Assembly (NCBI RefSeq): GCF_036014175.1
Contig: NZ_CP107917.1
Span: forward strand, 7,502,001-7,566,000
DNA length: 64,000 bases
Origin: Streptomyces sp. NBC_00443
Lineage (GTDB): Bacteria > Actinomycetota > Actinomycetes > Streptomycetales > Streptomycetaceae
Direction of reading: 5' to 3'
This document shows, in pieces, positions 24,964 through 32,757 of the stretch. Position 1 is the stretch's first letter; every line of letters starts with the position of its first letter. A program made the position numbers and the translations under genes. The notes under the pieces were generated by a model. It was not told where the DNA came from. It searched no databases and saw only the letters and a program-made list of their open reading frames with translations.

Positions 24964-26193
24964 ATGTATGCCTGGCCCGCTTCTGAGGTCCCCGCCCTGC
25001 CCGGTCAGGGCCGCGACCTGAGGATCCACGACACCGCGACCGGGGGCCTGGTCAGCCTTGACCCCGGTCCCGTCGCCCGTATCTACGTCTGCGGCATCAC
25101 GCCGTACGACGCCACTCACCTGGGGCACGCGGCGACCTACAACGCGTTCGACCTCGTGCAGCGCGTGTGGCTCGACACCAAGCGGCAGGTTCACTACGTC
25201 CAGAACGTCACCGACATCGACGATCCGCTCCTGGAGCGGGCCGAGCGTGACGACATCGACTGGGCCGCCCTCGCCGAGAAGGAGACGGCTCTCTTCCGCG
25301 AGGACATGACCGCCCTGCGCATGCTGCCCCCGCAGCACTACATCGGCGCGGTCGAGGCGATACCCGGCATCGTGCCGCTCGTGGAGCGCCTGCGGGACGC
25401 GGGTGCCGCGTACGAACTCGACGGCGACGTCTACTTCTCCGTCGAGTCCGACCCGAACTTCGGCAGGGTGTCCAACCTCGACGCCGCCGCCATGCGGCTG
25501 CTGTCCGCCGAGCGTGGCGGCGACCCGGAGCGGCCGGGCAAGAAGAACCCGCTCGACCCGATGCTTTGGATGGCCGCCCGACCGGGCGAGCCCAGCTGGG
25601 ACGGCGGTTCGCTCGGACGCGGCCGGCCCGGCTGGCACATCGAGTGCGTCGCCATCGCCCTCGACCACCTCGGCATGGGCTTCGACGTCCAGGGCGGCGG
25701 CTCCGATCTCGCCTTCCCGCACCACGAGATGGGCGCCTCGCACGCCCAGGTGCTCACCGGCGAGTTCCCCATGGCCAAGGCCTACGTCCACGCCGGCATG
25801 GTCGCGCTGCACGGCGAGAAGATGTCCAAGTCCAAGGGCAATCTCGTCTTCGTCTCCCAGTTGCGCCGCGACGGCGTCGACCCCGCCGCCATCCGGCTCG
25901 CCCTCCTCGCCCACCACTACCGGGCCGACTGGGAGTGGACCGACCGGGTGCTGGAGGACGCCGTGGCCCGCCTCGGCCGCTGGCGTGCCGCCGTGTCCCG
26001 GCCCGACGGGCCGCCCGCCGAGGCGCTGGTCGAGGAGATCCGCGAGGGCCTGGCGAACGACCTGGACGCCCCGGCCGCGCTCGCCGCGGTCGACCGCTGG
26101 GCCGCCGCACAGGAGGAGAGCGGCGGCACGGACCCGGGTGCCCCCGGCGTCGTATCGCGGGCTGTGGACGCGCTGTTGGGCGTGGCTCTCTAG
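24964..26193 (+). CDS. mshC: Cysteine--1-D-myo-inosityl 2-amino-2-deoxy-alpha-D-glucopyranoside ligase
   Basis: ATP-dependent ligase of 409 aa that joins cysteine to GlcN-Ins, the third step of mycothiol synthesis. It is a cysteinyl-tRNA synthetase paralogue: HIGH motif as HLGHAATY (about residue 50), KMSKSKGN (about 285), zinc ligand pattern CGITPYDATHLGH and WHIECVAIALDHLG. The length, shorter than CysS (about 460), and the start MYAWPASEVPALPGQGR identify MshC rather than CysS. The mRNA appears leaderless. It is convergent with the Q-rich protein gene across a terminator. Confidence 0.95.
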   Translation: MYAWPASEVPALPGQGRDLRIHDTATGGLVSLDPGPVARIYVCGITPYDATHLGHAATYNAFDLVQRVWLDTKRQVHYVQNVTDIDDPLLERAERDDIDWAALAEKETALFREDMTALRMLPPQHYIGAVEAIPGIVPLVERLRDAGAAYELDGDVYFSVESDPNFGRVSNLDAAAMRLLSAERGGDPERPGKKNPLDPMLWMAARPGEPSWDGGSLGRGRPGWHIECVAIALDHLGMGFDVQGGGSDLAFPHHEMGASHAQVLTGEFPMAKAYVHAGMVALHGEKMSKSKGNLVFVSQLRRDGVDPAAIRLALLAHHYRADWEWTDRVLEDAVARLGRWRAAVSRPDGPPAEALVEEIREGLANDLDAPAALAAVDRWAAAQEESGGTDPGAPGVVSRAVDALLGVAL

Positions 26194-26220
26194 GAACCCC
26201 CGGCAACCCCGGACACGAGA

Positions 26221-26253
26221 GGGGCGCTTCCTCCCCACGGGTGGAAGCGCCCC
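26221..26253. terminator. Bidirectional terminator between mshC and the Q-rich gene
   Basis: GGGGCGCTTCC pairs perfectly with GGAAGCGCCCC around an 11-nt loop. It sits in the 82-bp space between the two convergent stops. Confidence 0.75.
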
Positions 26254-26275
26254 GACGCGTTTGTTCAGGTGCCCG

Positions 26276-26887
26276 TCAGAGCCGCTGGATGCGGACGCTG
26301 CGCAGCACGCTCGGCGACTGGGTGTCCCAGATGCCGATCACCTGGTGCCCGAATGCGAAGGCCTGCTGGATCTGCTGGTGGATCTGCGGGTTCGGGTTGT
26401 TCAGGACCCGGAACTGGTTGTTGATGCGCAGGAAGATCTGATGCGGCTGCCCCTGCAGCGGGTGGACGATGTCGATGAAGCCGTTCGCCACGCCGGAGGC
26501 CGGCGCCTGCGTCTGGACCTGCTGGACGACCTGCTGCACCGCCGCCAGCGCGACCTGCTGCAACTGCTGCTGCATCTGCTGCTCGGCCTGCTGTGCCTGC
26601 TGGTCCTGCTGGCCCAACTGCGGGCCGGTGAACTGCTGCTGGCCCAGCTGCTGCTGGGGCTGCTGTTGGCCGAACTGCTGGCCGAGCTGCTGGAGCAGCT
26701 GCTGGTAGGGCTGTTGCTGGCCGAGCTGCTGGAGCTGCTCCAACGAACCGCTCATGCCCATGCCGGACGGCTGCTGCTGGCCGTAGCCCTGCTGCTGCCC
26801 GTAGGGCTGCTGCTGGTACGGCGACGTGCTCGGGAACTGCTGGCCCTGCTGTTGTCCCATGTGACTCATCTGCGGGGTGGTGCTCAT
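26276..26887 (-). CDS. Glutamine-rich low-complexity protein with C-terminal domain shared with the adjacent subtilase
   Basis: Protein of 203 aa. Residues 1-127 are about 44 percent Gln, with G, P, Y, M and L between (GQQQGYGQQQP type repeats), a prion-like or coiled-coil-prone segment. Residues 135-203 form a compact domain (GFIDIVHPLQGQPHQIFLRI). Part of it, FRVLNNPNPQIHQQIQQAFAFG at 159-180, aligns with WRNLNHPSPEIRQAVHTAFAGG at the C terminus of the upstream subtilase. There is no signal peptide. It is the second gene of a likely two-gene operon (35 bp after the peptidase). ATG 26887 has an AAGG site; a longer frame exists but overlaps the peptidase stop. I do not recognise the family. 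Confidence 0.75.
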   Translation of the reverse strand: MSTTPQMSHMGQQQGQQFPSTSPYQQQPYGQQQGYGQQQPSGMGMSGSLEQLQQLGQQQPYQQLLQQLGQQFGQQQPQQQLGQQQFTGPQLGQQDQQAQQAEQQMQQQLQQVALAAVQQVVQQVQTQAPASGVANGFIDIVHPLQGQPHQIFLRINNQFRVLNNPNPQIHQQIQQAFAFGHQVIGIWDTQSPSVLRSVRIQRL

Positions 26888-26922
26888 TCGGGTGTCACCT
26901 TCCCTTGATGTGATGGGCTGCG

Positions 26923-28647
26923 TCAGCCGGTGATCACCAGGCCGACGATCTCGTCGTCCGAGAACCACACTCGGACATCGGGCCGTCCCCCCGCGAAGGC
27001 GGTGTGGACCGCCTGGCGGATCTCCGGGGACGGGTGGTTGAGGTTCCGCCACTCACCGGCCACGAACAGCCGGAGCCGGGGCGGAAGTTCACGTGGATAC
27101 GGCAGCAGCTCGTCCCAGTACCGCTCGGCGCGGCCGGAGCCGACCGCCTGCGGTACCAGATGGGTGACGGCCGCCTTGATGTCGGGCCGGTTGCCGATCC
27201 GCTGGGAGGCGGGCCGGCCCGGCGCGTCCTGCTGCGGGGAACCCGTCGCCCGCAGCACGGCACGCGCGCGCTCGGGGGACATCGGCGGCCTGCCCGCCAC
27301 CTTGAGCATGCCCTGCAGCGCGGCCAGCGCGCCGACCACGACCGGGGAGGCGGACGACGTCCCCGAGAACGTGTCGGTGTACCAGGCGATCTCCTCGGGT
27401 CCGCCCTGCAGATCGCCGGGCCTGTCCCAGGAACCGCCCGTCGTCGTCACCTCGCGTCCCCAGCCCTGCGCGTCCACCCGGGCGCCGTAGTTGGAGAACG
27501 CCAGCCGTGAGCGGTCGGGACCGTGGTCGCGGCCGTGGGTGCCGGGCGGCGGGGCGCCCGCGCCGACCAGCACGGACCCGGAGCCCGGGTTGGAGGGGTT
27601 GAAGGGGTTGCGCCAGGACTCGGGGAAGCCGTCAGGACGGCGCTCGTAGAGGGCGTCGTCGAGCGACTCGGCGCCGTTGCCCGCGGCGGCGACCACGAGG
27701 ACGCCCTTGGCGGTGGCGTGACGGACGGCGGCGAGGTCGTCCGGCCACCACTCGAGAGCGACGTAGCCGCGCTGGTCGTCGCGTTCGGCGTACTCGAACC
27801 GGGGCCCCGGACGGTGCAGTTCGATCAGCACGATGTCGCCGGGGCCCAGCCGGTCGGCCGCCGCATGGATCGCGGCCGCCGTGCCGATGCCCTGGAAGGA
27901 CGCGGCCGCGGTCACCGTGTCCGGCACGATGCCGGTCACGCCGTGCTCGCCCCGGTCGCCGCCGATCACCCCGATCACGGCGGTGCCGTGATTGCGCCAG
28001 GCGAGGTCGGTCAGCGGGGTGCCGACGACGACGCCGGCCAGTTTGGCGGCCAGGTCCTCGTGGCCGAGCTGCCAGGAGCCCTCCACGTCGATCACGGTCA
28101 CGCCCTGACCGGTGCCGCCCGGCCGCTGCCAGGCCCAGTGCGCGTCGACGCCCTCGGGCGCGGGCCGCAGATAGCCCTGCCGGCCGCTGTAGTCGGGCGT
28201 GACCGGCGTGCCCTCCTTCAGCCGCCCGCTGTCCTCTCCGATCCGGCCGAGTGAGGCGGGCACCGCGCCCGGCTTCACGTACGCCGTGTCGATCCCCGGC
28301 AGCGCGGCGATACGGGCCCGCAGTTCCTCGGCGCGGCTCTCCCCGCCGCGCACCCGGTAGAACAGCGCGAGGTCGGGCACGTCCTGTGTGCCGGTGGCCT
28401 GCTGAAGCCGGTCCTCGCTGCCGAACAGGGGCTCCAGTGCCAGCTGTTCATCAGTGAGGAACATGTTGAGAGCCGAGACATCGGCGCCCGCCACCGACCG
28501 GACGCCCTCGACCCGGGCACGCAGCCGGGCCTCGGGCCGGGCGACGACGATCAGTTCCTGCTCGGCTCCTCGATAGGTGAATCCCGCTCCGTCGGGCCCG
28601 GGCCCGGACGCTCCCGGGCCCTGCGCCGGCTGTGCCTGGTCGGTCAT
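26923..28647 (-). CDS. Subtilisin-like serine peptidase (S8) without signal peptide
   Basis: Peptidase of 574 aa. Catalytic residues: D187 (VTVIDVEG), H220 (NHGTAVIGV), oxyanion N324 (AAAGNG) and S431 (FSGTSSASP). Residues 23-130 form an N-terminal domain whose second half (LALFYRVR to GIDTAYVKPG) resembles an I9-like propeptide. The S8 core spans about 165-500. The last about 50 residues (LRLFVAGEWRNLNHPSPEIR onwards) match the C terminus of the Q-rich neighbour. The start MTDQAQPAQGPG lacks a signal sequence, unusual for subtilases, so it is probably cytoplasmic or exported by a non-Sec route. ATG 28647 was chosen over a longer frame with a basic, poorly supported extension. Confidence 0.88.
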   Translation of the reverse strand: MTDQAQPAQGPGASGPGPDGAGFTYRGAEQELIVVARPEARLRARVEGVRSVAGADVSALNMFLTDEQLALEPLFGSEDRLQQATGTQDVPDLALFYRVRGGESRAEELRARIAALPGIDTAYVKPGAVPASLGRIGEDSGRLKEGTPVTPDYSGRQGYLRPAPEGVDAHWAWQRPGGTGQGVTVIDVEGSWQLGHEDLAAKLAGVVVGTPLTDLAWRNHGTAVIGVIGGDRGEHGVTGIVPDTVTAAASFQGIGTAAAIHAAADRLGPGDIVLIELHRPGPRFEYAERDDQRGYVALEWWPDDLAAVRHATAKGVLVVAAAGNGAESLDDALYERRPDGFPESWRNPFNPSNPGSGSVLVGAGAPPPGTHGRDHGPDRSRLAFSNYGARVDAQGWGREVTTTGGSWDRPGDLQGGPEEIAWYTDTFSGTSSASPVVVGALAALQGMLKVAGRPPMSPERARAVLRATGSPQQDAPGRPASQRIGNRPDIKAAVTHLVPQAVGSGRAERYWDELLPYPRELPPRLRLFVAGEWRNLNHPSPEIRQAVHTAFAGGRPDVRVWFSDDEIVGLVITG

Positions 28648-28956
28648 CGTCTGCCGCTCCCTTCGGTCCTGCGGGTGGCAAGTGCGGGTGGTGCGGCGCG
28701 CCTTCGGGGACAACCAAGCACTCGCGGACCGTTCCGTCCAGACCGCTTTCGCCAACTCGGTTTGGAATCAAGTTGAATTGGGCAACGTGTGCAATCCGGC
28801 TTGAAACAGATGTCACGCGGGAATCGGGTCAGATGTGTCCAGTCGCTGTCGAGGGGCTGTCTACGGCTGCGGGGACGGACGGCGTGTGGTGGGGTGGAGG
28901 AGTCAGTTGACCGTTGGACCAGCCGACGGCCGGTCCTGTCCGCGGAAGGACGCACC
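28648..28956. other. Divergent promoter region of the subtilase and beta-propeller genes
   Basis: 309 bp without a convincing gene. The segment 28755-28830 is visibly more AT-rich than its surroundings (around GGAATCAAGTTGAATTGGG), as expected for promoters. No inverted repeat longer than about 6 bp and no small gene with a ribosome site was found. Confidence 0.4.
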
Positions 28957-29931
28957 GTGGCCCCCGAGCACCGCTCCTTCGCACCTCATCCCACCCGCCG
29001 CGCACTCCTCACGGCCGGCGCCGCCACCGCCGGTGCCGTACTCGTCGGGTCCGCCGGCACCCCCGCCACGGCGGCCGGAAAGACCCGGCCCGCCGTGATC
29101 CACCTCCCGAACGGCTTCCGCCCGGAGGGCATCACCATCGGCGGCGGACCGTACGCCTACCTCGGCTCCCTCGGCGACGGCTCGGTCTACCGCGCCGACC
29201 TGCGCACCGGCGAGGGTTCCGTCATCTCGGCCGGGCCGGGCACGCCCTCGGTCGGCCTCAAACTCGATCACCGGGGACGACTCTTCGTCGCCGGACGCGG
29301 CCAGGGCGCCCGCGTCGTGGACGCCCGCACCGGCAAGATCCTCGCCTCGTACGTCCTCACCACGGCGACCCCGACGTTCGCCAACGATGTGTTCCTGGCC
29401 CCGCGCACGGCCTGGTTCACCGACTCCTACCAGCCCGCGCTCCATGCCCTGCCGCTCGGCCGGCGCGGCGAACTGCCGGACGCGGACGAGGTCGTGACGC
29501 TCACCCTGAGCGGCGCCTGGAGCCAGGTCCCCGGCGAGGTCGTCAACGCCAACGGCATCACCGGCACGCCCGACGGCTCCGCGCTGCTGGTGGTGCAGTC
29601 CGGGGTCGGCGGCCTGCACCGCGTGAACCCGCGCACCGGCGTCACCGAGCTGGTGGACCTCGGCGACGCGGCCCCGCTCACCAACGGCGACGGGCTGCTG
29701 CTGACCGGGCGGACGCTGTACGTCGTCCAGAACCGGCAGAACGCCATCGACGTGTTCAGGCTCACCGCCGACGGCCGCAGCGGCGCCTTCCAGCGCCGGA
29801 TCACCGACTCGCTGTTCGACGTACCGACCACGGTGGCCGCGTACAAGGGCCGCCTCTACCTGCCCAACGCGCGCTTCACCACGACACCGGCACCGGAGAC
29901 GACGTACGACGTGATCTCCGTGCCGGCGTGA
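28957..29931 (+). CDS. Tat-exported SMP-30/beta-propeller protein
   Basis: Protein of 324 aa with GTG start 28957 behind GGAAGGA. The N terminus carries a twin-arginine signal (HPTRRALLTAG, then a hydrophobic stretch to STPATAA-type cleavage near residue 45). The mature part repeats strand-turn units such as HLPNGFRPEGITIGG, GLKLDHRGRLFVAG, NGITGTPDGSALLVV and NGDGLLLTGRTLYVVQ, typical of six-bladed SMP-30/gluconolactonase-like propellers. The substrate is unknown; a secreted lactonase or ligand-binding role is possible. It is divergent from the subtilase operon and convergent with parJ. Confidence 0.82.
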   Translation: MAPEHRSFAPHPTRRALLTAGAATAGAVLVGSAGTPATAAGKTRPAVIHLPNGFRPEGITIGGGPYAYLGSLGDGSVYRADLRTGEGSVISAGPGTPSVGLKLDHRGRLFVAGRGQGARVVDARTGKILASYVLTTATPTFANDVFLAPRTAWFTDSYQPALHALPLGRRGELPDADEVVTLTLSGAWSQVPGEVVNANGITGTPDGSALLVVQSGVGGLHRVNPRTGVTELVDLGDAAPLTNGDGLLLTGRTLYVVQNRQNAIDVFRLTADGRSGAFQRRITDSLFDVPTTVAAYKGRLYLPNARFTTTPAPETTYDVISVPA

Positions 29932-29984
29932 TCTCTGGCGGGAACTCCGTGCCGGCCTGCCGAGTTCCGTCCCCGTGAGGCGAG

Positions 29985-30015
29985 CGAGGGCGGTGCGCCC
30001 CGCGCACCGCCCTCG
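29985..30015. terminator. Bidirectional terminator hairpin
   Basis: CGAGGGCGGTGCG pairs with its complement around a 5-nt loop, exactly between the convergent propeller and parJ stops. Confidence 0.75.
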
Positions 30016-30018
30016 TCC

Positions 30019-30993
30019 TCACTCCTCCGACGACTCGTCTTCGTCCGTGCCGCTCGGCCTCGGCGGCTTGGGCGGCTTCGTCCGCCCACCCGGGTTGTCC
30101 TTCAGGAAGGGTCCGGTCTCCCCGCCGTCCGCCGTGGCGTGCCCGCCCGCCGACGGGTCCCGTCTGCGCAGATACCGCTCGAACTCGCGGGCGATCGCCT
30201 CGCCCGACGCCTCCGGCAGCTCCGCCGTGTCCCGGGCCTCCTCCAGCGACTGCACGTACTCCGCGACCTCGCTGTCCTCGGCGGCCAGCTGGTCCACGCC
30301 GACCTGCCAGGCGCGCGCGTCCTCGGGCAGCTCGCCCAGCGGGATGCGTACGTCGATCAGGTCCTCGAGCCGGTTGAGCAGGGCCAGCGTCGCCTTCGGG
30401 TTGGGCGGCTGCGAGACGTAGTGCGGAACGGCGGCCCACAGCGACACCGCGGGTACGCCCGCGTGGGTGCACGCCTCCTGGAGGACGCCGACGATGCCCG
30501 TCGGGCCCTCGTACTTGGTCTCCTCCAGATCCATGCGGCGGGCCAGGTCCGAGTCGGACGTGGTCCCGCTGATCGGGACCGGACGCGTGTGCGGGGTGTC
30601 GCCGAGCAGGGCGCCCAGGATGACCACCAGCTCCACGCCCAGCTCGTGCGCGAAGCCGAGGAGCTCGTTGCAGAACGAGCGCCAGCGCATGGATGGCTCG
30701 ATACCCCGGACGAGCACGAGATCACGCGGCTTCTCGCCGCTGATGCGGACCACCGACAACCTTGTCGTGGGCCACGTGATCTTGCGCACTCCGTCGTCCA
30801 TCCACACCGTGGGGCGGTTGACCTGGAAGTCGTAGTAGTCCTCGGCGTCCAGTGCCGCGAACACTTCGCCCTTCCACTCCCTGTCCAGATGCGCGACCGC
30901 GGTGGAGGCGGCGTCGCCGGCATCGTTCCAGCCCTCGAACGCGGCCACCATGACCGGGTCGATCAGCTCGGGAACCCCCTCGAGCTCGATCAC
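30019..30993 (-). CDS. parJ: PAC2-family protein, ParJ (ParA-interacting actinobacterial signature protein)
   Basis: Protein of 324 aa. Residues 1-260 form a PAC2 (proteasome-assembly-chaperone-like) domain, with MVAAFEGWNDAGDAAS, LVLVRGIEPSMRWRSFCNELL, VVILGALLGDTPHTRPVPISG and TGIVGVLQEACTHAGVP. The C-terminal 60 residues are charged and disordered. From memory, the S. coelicolor protein encoded next to mshC in this family (SCO1662, ParJ) regulates ParA polymerisation during sporulation septation, and the mycobacterial counterpart is Rv2125. The symbol depends on that orthology. A link to the proteasome is only suggested by the domain name. Confidence 0.8.
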   Translation of the reverse strand: MIELEGVPELIDPVMVAAFEGWNDAGDAASTAVAHLDREWKGEVFAALDAEDYYDFQVNRPTVWMDDGVRKITWPTTRLSVVRISGEKPRDLVLVRGIEPSMRWRSFCNELLGFAHELGVELVVILGALLGDTPHTRPVPISGTTSDSDLARRMDLEETKYEGPTGIVGVLQEACTHAGVPAVSLWAAVPHYVSQPPNPKATLALLNRLEDLIDVRIPLGELPEDARAWQVGVDQLAAEDSEVAEYVQSLEEARDTAELPEASGEAIAREFERYLRRRDPSAGGHATADGGETGPFLKDNPGGRTKPPKPPRPSGTDEDESSEE

Positions 30994-31585
30994 CCAGTGC
31001 CTCCTTCCGACGTGCCCTCGCCTGACGACCCAACCTTACGGCGTGCGACGGGGGCGCCCGCAGCCCCCTTGTATGGGGAGTGAACGGATCACTGCCCCGT
31101 TCAGCACCCCGGAACACCCCGCAGCCATCCGAGCTGTCCCCGGCCGACGGGCGCGATCGACCGGCCCCGTCACCCACTCGTGTGGCAACGGCCGCAAGCC
31201 GCTCCCGGCATGGCCGACCTGCGGAACTCTTGGTCGGGTGAGCGGAGTTGCCTCCAGGTCACGCGTGCGGCGCGCCGGGATCGTCCACGGGCGGCCGTGG
31301 GCGTGGCTCTGCTGCCGACCGGCGGCCGGGGCCTGTCTGGCGTTCACCTGCCGGGGGGACCGCGCCGAGGCGGCGTCCGCGGCGGCGGCAGGCCCGTTTC
31401 CGCTGCCGGTGTCCTGGCGGGATGCCGACACCGGCCGGGTCGGGGTGAGGGAGGGGCCGGCGGGGCCGGGACGGGGGGATCGGCGCGGTCTTCGCGGACC
31501 GTGTGCGTGATCGCCGGCTGCTGATGCCCGGGGTGCCCCTCGGCGCCGCGCCCGACGGCCGGGCCACCTGACACCCCGCCCCGAC
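30994..31585. other. 592-bp region without a confident gene
   Basis: It includes the parJ promoter side. From GTG 31238 a 90-codon plus-strand frame runs to 31510. A one-base shift in the G run at 31473-31478 would continue it in frame to a TGA at 31568-31570 (through AVFADRVRDRRLLMPGVPLG). This could be a small broken gene, but there is no homology signal I recognise. The rest shows no repeats, RNA gene or strong hairpin. Confidence 0.3.
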
Positions 31586-32257
31586 TCACAGAGTGGACCG
31601 CAGCCACTGCTCCACGCTCGCGATGTGCACCGTCGCCCACGACCGGGCCGCCTCCGCGTCGCGGTCCCGCAGCGCCTCCAGGATCGCCCGGTGTTCGTGC
31701 AGGGTCCGCCTCACCGCGTCCTCCTGGGTGAGGCCGCGCCAGATGCGCGCTCGCGTGGTGGGTCCGGACAGGCCGTCCAGCAGCGAGCACAGGACCGAGT
31801 TCCCCGAGCTCTGCACGATGCCCCGGTGGAACTCCAGGTCGCAGGCGACCAGCTCCTCCACCGACGGGTCGTTGCCGAGCTTGTCCAACTGGTTCGTCAG
31901 CGCGCCCAGTTGCTGTTCGCTGATCCGCGACGCGGCCATCGCCGTGGCGGCAGGCTCCAGGATGCGGCGCACGGCGAGGAACTCCAGCACCGTGTCGTCG
32001 CGGTGGAAGTCGACGACGAAGCTCAGCGCCTCCAGCAGCAGTTGCGGATCCAGACTCGTGACGTACGTGCCGTCGCCCTGCCGGACGTCCAGGATCCGGA
32101 TCAGCGACAGGGCGCGCACGGCCTCACGCAGGGAGTTGCGGGACAGCCCGAGTTCGGCGGCCAGTTCGCTCTCCTTGGGGAGCCGGTCGCCGGGGCGGAG
32201 CGCGCCGGAGACGATCATGCCCTTGATCTTTTCGATCGCCTCGTCGGTGACTGCCAT
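31586..32257 (-). CDS. FadR-subfamily GntR transcriptional regulator
   Basis: Regulator of 223 aa. Winged HTH at about 5-70 (RLPKESELAAELGLSRNSLREAVRAL) and FCD effector domain at about 80-215 with metal-ligand pattern LVACDLEFHRGIVQSSGN and LHEHRAILEALRDRD. I chose ATG 32257 because GGGAGG precedes it; the frame above extends implausibly into the neighbour's coding region. It is divergent from the ArsR-type gene at 32355, with a 15-bp perfect palindrome between them. The effector and targets are unknown; no sugar or acid catabolic genes adjoin. Confidence 0.87.
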   Translation of the reverse strand: MAVTDEAIEKIKGMIVSGALRPGDRLPKESELAAELGLSRNSLREAVRALSLIRILDVRQGDGTYVTSLDPQLLLEALSFVVDFHRDDTVLEFLAVRRILEPAATAMAASRISEQQLGALTNQLDKLGNDPSVEELVACDLEFHRGIVQSSGNSVLCSLLDGLSGPTTRARIWRGLTQEDAVRRTLHEHRAILEALRDRDAEAARSWATVHIASVEQWLRSTL

Positions 32258-32290
32258 GGCCGGCCTCCCTGCCGTTCGGGATGTCGTGCA

Positions 32291-32305
32291 AGACATCCGA
32301 TGTCT
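32291..32305. promoter_or_regulatory. Candidate FadR-type operator
   Basis: AGACATC-C-GATGTCT is a perfect 7-1-7 palindrome, 34 bp upstream of the GntR regulator start and on the promoter side of the divergent ArsR gene. It probably mediates autoregulation. Confidence 0.5.
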
Positions 32306-32354
32306 GACGCCATTATGCGGGGTCGACCGAGTGGGCGACCTATACTCCGGACCC

Positions 32355-32684
32355 ATGGCCGACGCAGCGACCTCACCGGACCCCGACCTGGTCAGCGCCC
32401 TGCGGGCGTTGTCGAATCCGGTGCGCTTGCAGTTGCTGCTGTGGCTGCGTGAGCCCGAGCGGCACTTCCCGGACCGGGCCATCGCGGACCCCGGCGAGGT
32501 CGGGGTGTGCGTGAGCCACATCCAGGCCAAGGCGGGGCTGGCGCAGTCGACGGTGTCGGCGTATCTGGCGGAGCTGCAGCGGGCTGGGCTCGTGCGGGCG
32601 ACGCGGGTGGGGAAGTGGACCCACTACCGGCGTGACGAGGACCGCATCGCCGGGCTGGTCGCCCAACTCGGGGAGACCCTCTAG
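32355..32684 (+). CDS. ArsR-family transcriptional regulator
   Basis: Small winged-helix regulator of 109 aa: PDLVSALRALSNPVRLQLLLWL, recognition-helix region AGLAQSTVSAYLAELQRAGLV, and wing ATRVGKWTHYRRDE. The metal-binding ELCVCDL motif of ArsR/SmtB is absent, so it probably senses something else. ATG 32355 lies eight bases after TATACT (32341-32346), giving a probable leaderless mRNA. It precedes an F420-type oxidoreductase gene by 73 bp, and an inverted repeat in that gap is a candidate target, so the two may form a small sensor-enzyme module. Confidence 0.88.
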   Translation: MADAATSPDPDLVSALRALSNPVRLQLLLWLREPERHFPDRAIADPGEVGVCVSHIQAKAGLAQSTVSAYLAELQRAGLVRATRVGKWTHYRRDEDRIAGLVAQLGETL

Positions 32685-32720
32685 TCGTTGGCGTGTCTCG
32701 CGTCGGGCGTGGCGTGTCTG

Positions 32721-32750
32721 TTGCTTCTCATATCGAGAATCTGCGATATT
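32721..32750 (+). promoter_or_regulatory. Promoter and inverted repeat upstream of the LLM oxidoreductase
   Basis: TTGCTT (32721-32726) and GATATT (32745-32750) are spaced 18 bp and end seven bases before ATG 32758. ATATCG at 32730-32735 and CGATAT at 32744-32749 form an inverted repeat inside the promoter. This is a plausible operator for the ArsR-type regulator encoded just upstream, and the mRNA would be leaderless. Confidence 0.45.
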
Positions 32751-32757
32751 TCGATCC

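Noticed and set aside
26469..26708. Cys/Trp-rich small frame antisense to the Q-rich gene (many CC and CCW repeats)
   Set aside because: It arises from reading CAG repeats as TGC on the other strand; there is no ribosome site and no structure.
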